From assembly GCA_038237645.1 (NCBI GenBank), contig JBBRYN010000003.1, forward strand, positions 45,944 to 109,943: a stretch of 64,000 nucleotides of DNA, read 5' to 3'. How positions within the stretch are numbered: position 1 is the first letter of the stretch; each line of letters opens with the position of its first letter. Made by a program: the position numbers and the translations under genes. This document shows, piece by piece, positions 34,279-42,605 of the stretch. Origin of the DNA: QHCA01 sp038237645. Its GTDB lineage: Bacteria; Actinomycetota; Actinomycetes; Mycobacteriales; QHCA01. The notes under the pieces are model-generated. The model worked only from the letters and a program-made list of their open reading frames with translations. It ran no database searches and had not been told where the DNA came from.

Positions 34279-35126
34279 TGGTGCACCGGTCCGGCCGCCG
34301 GATCGGCCGGATCGGCCGCGTCGATCGCCGCGCGGGGGATCCCCAGCGCCCCGGACCGCCCCGCTGTGATCAGCTCGACCACCTGCGAGTGGTCCACCTC
34401 GCTGGTGCTGACCTGCGCAGCGACCCGCCCGAGGTAGAGCACCGCGATGTTGTCGGCGACCTCGAAGACGTCGTTGAGGTTGTGACTGATCAGCACGACG
34501 GCCAAGCCCCGGTCGGCCAGCCGGCGAACCAGCTTCAGCACCTGTTCCGTCTGCGCCACGCCGAGCGCGGCGGTCGGCTCGTCGAGGATCACCAGGCGGG
34601 AATTCCACAGCACCGACCGGGCGATCGCTACGGTCTGCCGCTGGCCGCCGGACAGGCTCGCGACGTGCTGTCGGATGGATTTCACCGTGCGCACCGAAAG
34701 CCCGGCGAGAGTCTCGGCAGCCCTGCCCTCCATGGTCCCCTCGTCGAGCATGCCGGCCTTGGTCAGCTCCCGGCCGAGGAAGAGGTTGTGGACGATGTCG
34801 AGGTTGTCGCACAATGCCAGGTCCTGGTAAACGACCTCGATACCCAGCGCGCTGGCCTGCTTGGGGTTGGTGACCGTGACCTCGCGACCGTCGAACAGAT
34901 AGCTGCCCGACTCGAACGCGTAGATGCCGGCGACGCCCTTGATGAGGGTGCTCTTGCCCGCGCCGTTGTCGCCGACCAGTGCGGTGACCTTGCCGGGGTA
35001 GGCGTCGAAGTCCACGTCCTGCAGGACGTGGACGGCGCCGAAGCTCTTGTTGATCCCGCGCAGCGACAGCAGTGGTTCGTCGCTCGTCCTGTCCGCCGGA
35101 GCCGTGTCGGTGCTGGCGATCGTCAT
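34275..35126 (-). CDS. sugar ABC transporter ATPase (XylG-like, single domain)
   Basis: A 283-residue ATPase. Walker A is GDNGAGKST (about 52-60), the signature is SLSGGQRQ (about 148-155), Walker B is LVILDEPTAAL (about 168-178) and the switch is LISHN (about 200-204). It has only one ATPase domain, unlike the tandem RbsA/XylG of proteobacteria, so it probably works as a homodimer. The C-terminal 30 residues are Ala/Pro-rich. It follows the binding protein by 63 bases and is coupled to the permease. Confidence 0.92.
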   Translation of the reverse strand: MTIASTDTAPADRTSDEPLLSLRGINKSFGAVHVLQDVDFDAYPGKVTALVGDNGAGKSTLIKGVAGIYAFESGSYLFDGREVTVTNPKQASALGIEVVYQDLALCDNLDIVHNLFLGRELTKAGMLDEGTMEGRAAETLAGLSVRTVKSIRQHVASLSGGQRQTVAIARSVLWNSRLVILDEPTAALGVAQTEQVLKLVRRLADRGLAVVLISHNLNDVFEVADNIAVLYLGRVAAQVSTSEVDHSQVVELITAGRSGALGIPRAAIDAADPADPAAGPVHQ

Positions 35127-35189
35127 GGGCTGCCTCGTTCTGCCGGCGGACGGGCCGGGGGCCGGCCAGGTCGGCCGGACCCGGGTGAG

Positions 35190-36296
35190 TTAGGAGATCC
35201 CGGCGTTGGCGCAGGCCGTCGCCAGCGCGGGTGTGCAGATGTCGGATTTCTTCCAGAACCCGTCGGCGATGACGTCCTTCACGTTGTCCTTGAAGATCGA
35301 CTGAGGCTGCTCCAGGGCCGACGGCACGTCCTTGTTGAGTACGGTGTCCTTGACCTTGCCGCTCGCGATCGAGGCGGCGTCCTTGCCGCCGATCAAGGCG
35401 TTGGCCAACTGGGCCGCCGCGTCCGCCTCCTTCTTGATCGCCTTGTAGACGGTCATGCACTGGTCGCCGGCGAGGATTGCCTGCAGGCCGTCCTTGCTGC
35501 CGTCCTGTCCGGTCACCGGCACCTTGCCGTTGAGCTTGTTGGGCTTCAGCCGAGCAATGATGCCGCCGGCCATGGTGTCGTTGGCCGAGACGACGCCGTC
35601 GATCTTGCCGTTGTTCTGCGTGTAGAGCTGCTCGAAGGCGGTCCCCGCGACGGTCGCACTCCACTTGCCGGTCTGGTCGCCGACGAGCTTGTACTTCCCC
35701 GAATCGAATGCCGGCTTCAGCGCCTCGGAGTAACCCTGCTTGAACAGTGCCGCGTTGTTGTCGGTGGGGTCGCCGTCGATGAAGACGACGTTGGCCTTGG
35801 TCTTGCCGGCCGCGTCCAGGCACTTCTCCAGTCCCTGGCCCATCAGTTTGCCGACACCCACGTTGTCGAAGGAGACGTAATAGGAGGCACCCCCGCCCAG
35901 GGTCAGCCGGTCGTAGTCGACGGTCTTGATGCCGGCCTTCTGGGCTTTCCGCAGGCAGGCACCGCCGGAGTCGGAGTCCATGTTGACGATGAGCAACACC
36001 TTGACCCCGGAGTTGATCATGCTGTCGCAAATTGTGCCGAACTTCGATTTGTCACCGTTGGCATTCTGGATATCCGCACCGATCCCGGCGGCTGCAAAGG
36101 CCTTTTTCAGCAGCGGCCGGTCGTTGGCCTCCCAACGGGGGGACGTCGAGGCATCGGGCAGGATGACGCCGACCTTGCCCTTGCCGCCACTGCCTGAAGT
36201 GCCCTTCTTGGACTCGCTGCAGCCGGCGAGCACGAGGACGACGGCCGACGCACAGGCCACGGCGGCAATTGAACGCTTGTACGGCAAATGTGCCAT
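35190..36296 (-). CDS. sugar ABC transporter substrate-binding lipoprotein (XylF-like)
   Basis: A 368-residue periplasmic-binding-type protein. A lipobox LAGC follows a hydrophobic signal (AAVACASAVVLVLAGC), so it is a membrane-anchored lipoprotein. KVGVILPDASTSPRWEANDR then marks the start of the first Rossmann lobe. VVSANDTMAGGIIARLK and VTGQDGSKDGLQAILAGDQ match D-xylose/ribose-type binding proteins. ATG 36296 has AAAGGGA eight bases upstream. It is the first gene of the importer and divergent from xylA, which supports xylose as ligand. Confidence 0.9.
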   Translation of the reverse strand: MAHLPYKRSIAAVACASAVVLVLAGCSESKKGTSGSGGKGKVGVILPDASTSPRWEANDRPLLKKAFAAAGIGADIQNANGDKSKFGTICDSMINSGVKVLLIVNMDSDSGGACLRKAQKAGIKTVDYDRLTLGGGASYYVSFDNVGVGKLMGQGLEKCLDAAGKTKANVVFIDGDPTDNNAALFKQGYSEALKPAFDSGKYKLVGDQTGKWSATVAGTAFEQLYTQNNGKIDGVVSANDTMAGGIIARLKPNKLNGKVPVTGQDGSKDGLQAILAGDQCMTVYKAIKKEADAAAQLANALIGGKDAASIASGKVKDTVLNKDVPSALEQPQSIFKDNVKDVIADGFWKKSDICTPALATACANAGIS

Positions 36297-36573
36297 GTCT
36301 GGTCCCTTTCGTTGCCGCCCAGCCGGGTGCAGGCCCGGATAAGAAGGCGCTCTCGTCGAGTGTTTCCGCAGCAATGAGCGTCCGGGATCGGAACCTATCG
36401 AGGCGCGGGCCCCGGGGCAAGCGCCCGGCAAGCACCGCCGTCTCACCGATCCCCCCCGGGACATCGACCACCCCGGGCGGCCGAAAACGATGCCCAGCCG
36501 GATGGGATGGCCGGGAGCCGTCGATCGCCGAGAGACTGGGAGCACCTGCCGCGCGAGCACCAGGAGGCTGCTG
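36297..36573. promoter_or_regulatory. divergent promoter region between xylF-like and xylA genes
   Basis: A 277-base region from which importer and isomerase are transcribed apart, as expected for co-regulation by a xylose-responsive repressor. AGGAGG at 36562-36567 is the xylA ribosome binding site. No regulator gene is adjacent, and I could not define an operator. Confidence 0.5.
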
Positions 36574-37734
36574 ATGGATGGCTACCTGCCCACCCGGGAG
36601 GACAAGTTCTCGTTCGGGTTGTGGACGGTCGGCTGGCAGGGTGTCGACGTATTCGGTGGCGCGGTCCGGCCACCGCTGGACTCGGTGGTGGCTGTGCACC
36701 GGCTGGCCGATTTGGGCGCCTTCGGGATCACGTTCCACGACAACGACGTCTTCCCGTTCGGAGCCACTGCCGCGCAACGGGACCGGCATGTGGAGTCGCT
36801 CCGGCAGTCCCTGCAGGAGACCGGCCTGGTGGTCCCCATGGTCACGACGAACCTGTTCGCCCATCCGGTGTTCCGGGACGGCGGGTTCACCAACAACGAC
36901 CGCGACGTGCGGCGTTTCGCCATTCGTAAGGCGGCCGACGGCATCGATCTCGCCGCGGAGTTCGGGGCGCGCACGTTCGTCGCCTGGGGCGGCCGGGAGG
37001 GCGCGGAATCCGGTGCGGCCAAGGACGTCCGGTCGGCCCTGGACCGTTACCGGGAGGCATTCGACGTTCTCGCCTGCTACATCGTCGACCGTGGCTACCC
37101 GATGCGGATCGCCATCGAGCCGAAACCCAACGAGCCCCGCGGTGACATCCTGCTGCCCACGATCGGGCACGCCTTGGCTTTCATCAATTCCCTCGAGCAC
37201 GCCGATATGGTCGGGCTCAACCCCGAGGTCGGGCACGAGGAGATGGCGAGCCTCAACTACGCCCACGGGATCGCCCAGGCACTGTGGCACGGAAAGCTCT
37301 TCCACCTCGATCTCAACGGCCAGCACGGACCGCGATACGACCAGGACCTGCGGTTCGGCGCCGGCAACGCCCGCGGGGCGTTCTGGACCGTCGACACTGT
37401 GGAGTCCGGAGGCTACGACGGCCCGCGACACTTCGACTTCAAGCCACCGCGGACCGAGGACATGGCGGGCGTCTGGGCCTCGGCGGCCGGTTGCATGCGC
37501 AACTACCTCATCCTCCGGGAGAAGGCCCGCGCCTTCCGGACGGACCCGGCAGTGCAGCAGGCACTCCGCGATGCGCGGGTCGACCAACTGGCCGTAGCCA
37601 CGATGGGCGACGGGGACACGGTCGAGAGCCTGCGGTCGGAGCCGTTCGACCCCGATGCGGCCGGCCGGCGGGGGATGGCATTCGAACGGCTCGATCAACT
37701 GGCCCTGGAGCATCTCTACGGTGTCACGGACTGA
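36574..37734 (+). CDS. xylA: xylose isomerase
   Basis: A 386-residue enzyme that converts D-xylose to D-xylulose in the cytoplasm. Active-site groups are present: FHDND (H55, D58), IEPKPNEP (E182, K184), NPEVGHEEM (E218, H221), LDLNGQ (D246), QDLRFG (D258) and FDFKPP (D288), which bind the two metal ions and the sugar. Length and motifs match the actinobacterial class I enzyme (about 385-390 residues). The divergent ABC importer supplies the substrate. No xylulokinase gene is in the window. Confidence 0.97.
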   Translation: MDGYLPTREDKFSFGLWTVGWQGVDVFGGAVRPPLDSVVAVHRLADLGAFGITFHDNDVFPFGATAAQRDRHVESLRQSLQETGLVVPMVTTNLFAHPVFRDGGFTNNDRDVRRFAIRKAADGIDLAAEFGARTFVAWGGREGAESGAAKDVRSALDRYREAFDVLACYIVDRGYPMRIAIEPKPNEPRGDILLPTIGHALAFINSLEHADMVGLNPEVGHEEMASLNYAHGIAQALWHGKLFHLDLNGQHGPRYDQDLRFGAGNARGAFWTVDTVESGGYDGPRHFDFKPPRTEDMAGVWASAAGCMRNYLILREKARAFRTDPAVQQALRDARVDQLAVATMGDGDTVESLRSEPFDPDAAGRRGMAFERLDQLALEHLYGVTD

Positions 37735-37763
37735 TCAACGGACTGATCAAACGCACTGATCAG
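37729..37763 (+). repeat. three near-tandem CTGATCA units after xylA
   Basis: ACTGATCAACGG, ACTGATCAAACGC and ACTGATCAGCGG follow one another at 13-14-bp spacing; the first contains the xylA stop. It may be slippage or a binding site. Confidence 0.6.
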
Positions 37764-37868
37764 CGGGCCGGTCGAGGAGACCGCTCAAACCTTGTTGCGC
37801 CGTTGTTGCGCGGGCCCCATCCTGACCACAGTACGACGCACAACCGCCCGCCGACGAGGAGACCGACA

Positions 37869-38009
37869 GTGACCCGCATCGGGAGCGCTGCCACGTGGCG
37901 CAAACGGACTCTCGTCATGCCCGTAGGCCCGTCCTGCGGCCTCCCGGAACAACTCCGTCGTCCCAATAAGCCGCTCGCCGGCCGGCGCCCGCCGGTGGTT
38001 CCCGGGTAG
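37869..38009 (+). CDS. leader ORF (uORF) of the whiB7-like gene
   Basis: A 46-codon ORF with a strong ribosome binding site (GAGGAGA, 37856-37862, six bases before the GTG). It encodes VTRIGSAATWRKRTLVMPVG followed by a Pro/Arg-rich tail (RRPPVVPG). It stops three bases before a hairpin and 24 bases before a rho-independent-type terminator, all ahead of whiB7. In mycobacteria and Streptomyces, whiB7/wblC is controlled by drug-sensitive translation of such a uORF. The role here is inferred from that layout. Confidence 0.65.
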   Translation: MTRIGSAATWRKRTLVMPVGPSCGLPEQLRRPNKPLAGRRPPVVPG

Positions 38010-38011
38010 TC

Positions 38012-38080
38012 CTCCGACCGAGGCCCCATCGGAGCCGCCCGCAGCGCCCTCAGGCGCCGTGAGGCGGCTCTTTCGTTTTT
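38012..38080 (+). terminator. attenuator-like hairpins in the whiB7 leader
   Basis: Hairpin 1 pairs CTCCGA (38012-38017) with TCGGAG (38029-38034). Hairpin 2 pairs AGCCGCC (38033-38039) with GGCGGCT (38063-38069), has an inner GCGCC/GGCGC stem, and is followed by CTCTTTCGTTTTT. The two share bases 38033-38034 and so compete. Hairpin 2 looks like an intrinsic terminator before whiB7. Confidence 0.7.
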
Positions 38081-38141
38081 CGGGACAAGCCTGCGCATCC
38101 ATCCCAGATGACCCAACGAGACGACCAGGAGGTGGCCGTCC

Positions 38142-38396
38142 ATGAACGCCGTCCTGCTGCCGTGCACCGACCCGGCACTCGACCCCGACATGTTCTTCCC
38201 GGCCACTCCGCAGCAGCTCGCGGTTGCCCAGACCGCGTGCGCCGGCTGCCCGCTCATCGCCGAGTGCCTCGCCGGCGCACTGCGCGCTGGTACTACCGAT
38301 GGTGTCTGGGGTGGCGTGCTGCTCGAGCGCGGCCGGATAGTCGCGGTCAAGCGGCGTGCCGGCCGCCCGCGCAAGGGCGAGCGGGTGGCCGCCTGA
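38142..38396 (+). CDS. whiB7: WhiB7-like iron-sulfur transcription factor
   Basis: An 84-residue WhiB-family protein. Cysteines at 8, 33, 36 and 42 (PC...CAGC...EC) bind a [4Fe-4S] cluster, and GVWGG near 54-58 is the sigma-contact turn. The C-terminal RRAGRPRKGER is an AT-hook, the feature that distinguishes WhiB7 from other WhiB proteins. WhiB7 partners the housekeeping sigma factor to switch on intrinsic drug-resistance genes. AGGAGGTGG lies six bases before the ATG. The leader ORF and terminator upstream support the identification. Possible targets in this window are the ribosomal protection/kinase pair. Confidence 0.85.
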   Translation: MNAVLLPCTDPALDPDMFFPATPQQLAVAQTACAGCPLIAECLAGALRAGTTDGVWGGVLLERGRIVAVKRRAGRPRKGERVAA

Positions 38397-38558
38397 GCCG
38401 GCCCTCGGCTGCCGCTTCTGTGTTACTGAACCAGTTCCCAGGCCCGATCAAGTTTCTCGCAGGCCCGGACGAGGATGTGTGTCATGACGGCCACCCAGGT
38501 TGCACCCAAGCTGCTCAGCTGGGCCAGCGACATCGGGCAGGATGTGATCGACCCAGCC

Positions 38559-38589
38559 GTCATCTCGCTTCGCTCGATGCTCGCTCGAC
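38559..38589 (-). repeat. interspersed repeat, 31-nt short form, inside rtcB
   Basis: Read on the plus strand it runs from GTCATCTCG through CTTCGCTCG to ATGCTCGCTCGAC. It lacks the 12-nt module. Removing the 25 bases between its GTC and GAC ends restores ...DPA-V-D-QAARTARLPV. Confidence 0.9.
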
Positions 38590-39107
38590 CAGGCCGCGCG
38601 CACGGCTCGGCTGCCCGTCGTCGAGGGTCACGTGGCCCTGATGCCCGACGCGCACAAGGGCCTCGGCTCCACGGTGGGCTCGGTGGTGCCCACCCGCGGG
38701 GCGATCATCCCGTCCTGCGTCGGCGTGGACATCGGATGCGGCATGGTGGCCTCCGAGACGACCCTGACGGCGGCCGACCTCCTCGACTCGCTGGACCGGC
38801 TCATGCCGCTCGTCTCGCGGCGCATCCCCGCCGGGGTCGGCAAGGGACACGAACACCCGGTCGCCGGTGGCGCGCTGGCCGCCCTCGGCCGGCCGCGGAC
38901 GGAGCTGAGCGGCAAGCAGGAGCGCACCGCGGCCACGCAGTTCGGCACCCTCGGTTCAGGCAACCACTTCGCCGAGGTATGCCTCGACGAGCGGGGTCAC
39001 GTGTGGACCGTGCTGCACTCGGGGTCGCGTGGGATCGGCAACCAGCTCGCGGTGCGCGCGATCGACGAGGCCAAGGGCCTGATGAAGGAGCGCTTCATCC
39101 ACCTGTT

Positions 39108-39150
39108 GTCATCTCGCTCCGCTCCTCGCTTCGCTCGATGCTCACTCGAC
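39108..39150 (-). repeat. interspersed repeat, 43-nt form, inside rtcB
   Basis: GTCATCTCG, one module CTCCGCTCCTCG, then CTTCGCTCG and ATGCTCACTCGAC. It separates ERFIHL from LEDPDLAYLV. Here the frame change is not exactly explained by a 37-base insertion, so an extra indel occurred. Confidence 0.9.
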
Positions 39151-39686
39151 TGGAGGACCCGGACCTCGCCTATCTCGTCCAGGGCGAGCCGTCGTTCGAG
39201 ACCTATGTCGCCGACATGCTCTGGGCGCAGGCCTATGCCATGGGCTCACGGCAGGTGATGGCCGAGCGGCTCCGGGAGAGCCTGTTCGAGGTGGCGGCGC
39301 AGCACGGTCCCGGGCAGCCTGGTCAGCTGCGGGGTCGCCATGTGCGCACGATCAACTGCCATCACAACTTCACCCAGCTGTAGCGGCACGGCGGCCGCAA
39401 CCTCTGGATCACCCGCAAGGGAGCGATCAAGGCGGCCGCCGGCGACGAGGGCGTGATCCCCGGCTCGATGGGCGCCCGCTCCTACGTCGTCACCGGTCTG
39501 GGGTCGGCGGCGTCGTACTCCTCGTGCTCGCACGGGGCCGGCCGCCGGCTCTCGCGGACCGCGGCGCGCCGGACGCTGTCGGTCGAGAGCCTGCACGAGG
39601 CCATGGGCGACCGTTCGTGGAACGCCGATGCGGCCGAGCGGCTGCTCGACGAGCACCCGGCGTCGTACAAGGACATCGACTGCGTT

Positions 39687-39741
39687 GTCATCTCGCTGCG
39701 CTCCTCGCTGCGCTCCTCGCTGCGCTCGATGCTCGCTCGAC
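39687..39741 (-). repeat. interspersed repeat, 55-nt form, inside rtcB
   Basis: GTCATCTCG, two modules CTGCGCTCCTCG, then CTGCGCTCG and ATGCTCGCTCGAC. Removing the 49 bases between GTC and GAC restores KDIDCV-V-D-QVMADQTD. Confidence 0.9.
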
Positions 39742-39825
39742 CAGGTGATGGCCGACCAGACCGACCTGGTCACGGTCGCCCACACCCTGACCCAGGTGTT
39801 CAACTACAAGGGCGTGTGAGCCTGG

Positions 39826-41337
39826 TCAGCTTCCGGTCGCGGGGACGCTCGCCGTGAGCCAGGATCCGGCGAGCGGACCCGCGGCCACGTGCCAGGATTC
39901 CCGCCCGTTGACGTCGGCGGTCTCGTCACTCAGCACGGTGGTGTGCGCTACGGTCCGGGCGCTGACCGGATCACCACGACCGTCGAGCCGGTAGGCCGTC
40001 GTGGCGCCGTCCACGGTGACCGGCCGCCACGGGTAGAAGTCGACCCGCGCGGTGACGCCGTGCAGCCAGACGTGGCCCGGTGTCTCGCGGATCCACCACG
40101 TCATGAACCGTCCCGCACCGATGTTCAGGTAAATGCCGTGACCGCGGATTCGCTCACGGGCCCGCGCCGGCAGGCTCGACGGAGCCCAGACGGTCAGCTC
40201 CTGGGTGCGCAGCGTCCGACCGGTCGTCGGATCGAAGCGGGCTACCTGATACACCCCGGGTCTCAGTCCGATGGTTCCGGACGAAGTCCGTGCGGGGTAG
40301 TCACGGCGGAAGTTCTCGGCGTACGTCGCGAACATGCCGTCATGGGTGTAGGTGTAGAGCTGCGCGAGCTGCCCGGTGTGGATCACGTGGTAGCCGGCCG
40401 CCCGTGCACCGTCCTGCAGGCAGTACTTGCTGACCCAGCCCCTGCTGCGGATGGCCGGAGCGTACTGCCGGCTGGTGGTCTCCGCGCCGTCGAGCAGCCG
40501 CAGTGCGATCGGCAGCCGTGCCCCGCTGCTCGCCGCCAGGTCGTGGACGAAGTCGAAGAGCCCGGAGACCCCGAAGATGTGGCCGTTGTAGGTCAGGTCA
40601 GACCTGGGGGCCGGCCGCTCCGGATACTCGTCGATCCACAGGTACCCGCTGCTGTCGACGTGCGTCACCCAGGGCGTGCGGTCCGACGGCGGGACAAGCA
40701 GGCTGTCGAAGGTGGCGAAAGCGGCCTGTTGCCATCGAGAGTCCCCGGTGTCGACCGCCAACCGGGAGAACAGGCTGAGCGCAAGGGCCTGCGACATGCC
40801 GCTGTACCACGGCGCCCGCTGCAACAGCGCCGGATCGTCGTGCATGGCGAAGTCGAACCGGTAAGGGTAGAACCACGCTGTGTTCACCACGGTACGGCGC
40901 GCGACGATCCGCCGCGCCTGTTTCAACGCCAACTCGAGGAAGATCGGGTCGCGGGTGTGCCGATAGGTGGCCAGCAGGAGCAGCCCGTACTGCGCCTGGC
41001 CCAGCGGATGGTCGACCAGCCGGTTGCCGACCCGGTACATCCGTACACCGGTGCGATCGTGCGGCAGCGGGTCGGGCAACCGGATCAAGGTGCCGTGCGA
41101 GCTGTACGGGAGGTGTGCGTCGTCGACCGGCTGCGGCCGGTAGCCGCTGCGGTGGAACTCCCCGGCGGCGACAGCGCGTGTTCGATCGACCTTGTCGTTG
41201 GGGGCGGCGGCCGAGGGCCCCGGCCGCGGCGGCTTGGCTCGCTGCGCGGGTACGCCGCAGGCGACCCCGGAGATGACGAGGACGACGACGAGGCCCACCG
41301 GCCGGGCAACGCGCCGCAGGCCGATCGACCAGCGCAT
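39826..41337 (-). CDS. D-glucuronyl C5-epimerase-like secreted protein
   Basis: A 503-residue protein with an N-terminal signal (RPVGLVVVLVISGVACG; the cysteine may be a weak lipobox). Residues about 125-370 contain WYSGMSQALALSLFSRL, WIDEYPERP and YNGHIFGVSGLFDF, which match the C-terminal domain of glucuronyl C5-epimerases, an alpha-toroid that acts on uronic acids in polysaccharides. The last about 120 residues form a beta-rich domain. Likely surface-attached. The real substrate in bacteria of this type is not known. An upstream GTG at 41388 would add 17 residues. Confidence 0.7.
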   Translation of the reverse strand: MRWSIGLRRVARPVGLVVVLVISGVACGVPAQRAKPPRPGPSAAAPNDKVDRTRAVAAGEFHRSGYRPQPVDDAHLPYSSHGTLIRLPDPLPHDRTGVRMYRVGNRLVDHPLGQAQYGLLLLATYRHTRDPIFLELALKQARRIVARRTVVNTAWFYPYRFDFAMHDDPALLQRAPWYSGMSQALALSLFSRLAVDTGDSRWQQAAFATFDSLLVPPSDRTPWVTHVDSSGYLWIDEYPERPAPRSDLTYNGHIFGVSGLFDFVHDLAASSGARLPIALRLLDGAETTSRQYAPAIRSRGWVSKYCLQDGARAAGYHVIHTGQLAQLYTYTHDGMFATYAENFRRDYPARTSSGTIGLRPGVYQVARFDPTTGRTLRTQELTVWAPSSLPARARERIRGHGIYLNIGAGRFMTWWIRETPGHVWLHGVTARVDFYPWRPVTVDGATTAYRLDGRGDPVSARTVAHTTVLSDETADVNGRESWHVAAGPLAGSWLTASVPATGS

Positions 41338-41474
41338 CGGCCGGCCACGATGGCCGACCGGCCGCCGGTGACCCGCAGGCAGTATCACGGGTACCTAGAC
41401 GCCCGTCCGATGCATCCGGTTGTCCCCGTTTCCGGGGATTTTGCGTCACCGGCTGGGACCGGCGAGGGCAGGCG

Positions 41475-41957
41475 CTATCGGGGTCCGCTGAGCCACGCCT
41501 GCGCGAACTCCTGCTCCTTGCGCACCAGGGTCGCGAGTTGCTCGCCGACGATAGCCTCTGCCTGGCCGCCGACGAACCGGATCTTCACCTCGACCTCGGC
41601 CGTGACGACATATCGACAGCCCCCATCGGTCGCCGTGATCTCGTAGGTGCCAGCCAGTCGCAACGGGCTGTCACCGGTGTCGGTGGTCCAGGTGCCCGAG
41701 ATGCGGTCGTCGCCGATGCGCGACCAGACGTCGGTCTGGATCAGCTCACCGTTGCCGGCGAATCGGCGGAACGGACCGGGGATCGCCTCGACCGGCAGGT
41801 GTCGCGGAACGGTGACGACGATCCGGCCGGCCACTCGGTCCACCGAAGGATCGCCTTTGCCGCCGAACCGGGCGCTGCGCGCGGCCAGGAAGCCGCCGTC
41901 GGTCAGCACATCGAGCAGTGCTGGGGGCGACACGTCGTATTCGTGCTCGACACGCAT
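41475..41957 (-). CDS. DUF2505 family protein
   Basis: A 160-residue protein starting MRVEHEYDVSPPALLDVLTD, with FAGNGELIQTDVWS in the middle and VGGQAEAIVGEQLATLVRKE near the end. This is the actinobacterial DUF2505 family, which has a START/SRPBCC-like fold expected to bind a hydrophobic ligand. Function unknown. AGGGAG nine bases before ATG 41957 supports this start over the longer frame to 42065. Divergent from the DUF421 gene across 49 bases. Confidence 0.82.
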   Translation of the reverse strand: MRVEHEYDVSPPALLDVLTDGGFLAARSARFGGKGDPSVDRVAGRIVVTVPRHLPVEAIPGPFRRFAGNGELIQTDVWSRIGDDRISGTWTTDTGDSPLRLAGTYEITATDGGCRYVVTAEVEVKIRFVGGQAEAIVGEQLATLVRKEQEFAQAWLSGPR

Positions 41958-42006
41958 CGGGGCAGGCTCCCTGGTGGGTGGGTCGACCTGGCGCAGAATA
42001 CTCGCC

Positions 42007-42558
42007 ATGATCCTCCGACACCTGTTCGTCATGGGTATCCCGGTCGCCGAGAAGGTGCTCCGCACCGTCGCGATCTATGCCGGAATGGCGCTCTTGCTCC
42101 GGGCGTTCGGCAAGCGCGAGTTGGCCCAACTCAACACCTTCGACCTCGTGGTCATGCTGCTGGTGTCCAACGTCGTGCAGAACGCGCTGATCGGCAACGA
42201 CAACAGCCTCGCCGGCGGCCTGCTCGGCGCGCTGGTGCTGATCGCGCTCAACTTCACGGTGGTCCGGCTCGTCAGCCGCAGCGGCCGGGCGACCGCCGTC
42301 TTCGAGGGTCAGCCCACCGTGCTGGTGCGGGGCGGCCAGGTCGACGAGCACGCCATCCACCGGCTGGGCCTGCGCCGGGCCGACCTGGAGCAGGCCCTGC
42401 ACCGGCAGGGGGCCGACTCGCTCGAGCAGGTGGCCGAGGCCACGATGGAGCCCGGCGGGATGATCGTCGTACGCCAGAACGACGGCGACAAGGCGGCGAC
42501 GAGACGCGACCTGCGCGACCTCGAGCGGCGGCTCGTCGCGGCCCTGCGGCACACCTGA
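42007..42558 (+). CDS. DUF421 (YetF-like) membrane protein
   Basis: A 183-residue protein with three N-terminal membrane spans (about 18-35, 45-62, 68-88) and a small soluble C-terminal domain. LLRAFGKRELAQLNTFDLVV and NVVQNALIGNDNSL are diagnostic of the DUF421/YetF family. The soluble part contains GQPTVLVRGGQVDEHAIHRL. Family function is unclear; some members affect spore or envelope properties. The last 25 residues are charged. Confidence 0.88.
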   Translation: MILRHLFVMGIPVAEKVLRTVAIYAGMALLLRAFGKRELAQLNTFDLVVMLLVSNVVQNALIGNDNSLAGGLLGALVLIALNFTVVRLVSRSGRATAVFEGQPTVLVRGGQVDEHAIHRLGLRRADLEQALHRQGADSLEQVAEATMEPGGMIVVRQNDGDKAATRRDLRDLERRLVAALRHT

Positions 42559-42605
42559 CCAGCGCCTGACCGACGCCTGACCACGGAAGCGGGAGCGCAT
42601 AGGGC

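Larger units (their letters stand above)
38484..39819 (+). pseudogene. rtcB: rtcB RNA ligase gene broken by three repeat insertions and a nonsense codon
   Basis: The RtcB protein can be followed from MTATQVAPKLLSWASDIGQD through LMPDAHKGLGSTVGSVVPTR, GVDIGCGMVASE, GSGNHFAEV and LHSGSRGIGNQ to MADQTDLVTVAHTLTQVFNY. It is spread over different frames, changing at 38559-38589, 39108-39150 and 39687-39741, exactly where copies of the 31/43/55-nt repeat sit. A TAG at 39381-39383 also interrupts HHNFTQ-stop-RHGG. RtcB joins RNA ends (3'-phosphate to 5'-OH) using GTP and manganese; the metal-site Cys in GCGMV and the His in GSGNH survive. As read here, no full-length protein can be made. ATG 38484 follows GAGGA. 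Confidence 0.88.

Noticed and set aside
31588..34437. A 949-codon plus-strand frame across the aldo/keto reductase and permease
   Set aside because: It crosses two well-supported genes and has no recognisable domain.
34278..36030. Long open extension upstream of the permease start
   Set aside because: It runs antiparallel to no gene but overlaps the ATPase and binding-protein genes in another frame; the sequence is low-complexity Arg/Gly/Asp.
38559..39741. rtcB repeats as a CRISPR or intron array
   Set aside because: Copies are not regularly spaced, have no uniform spacers and occur elsewhere in both orientations; a TAG also remains outside the inserts, so splicing alone would not restore the protein.
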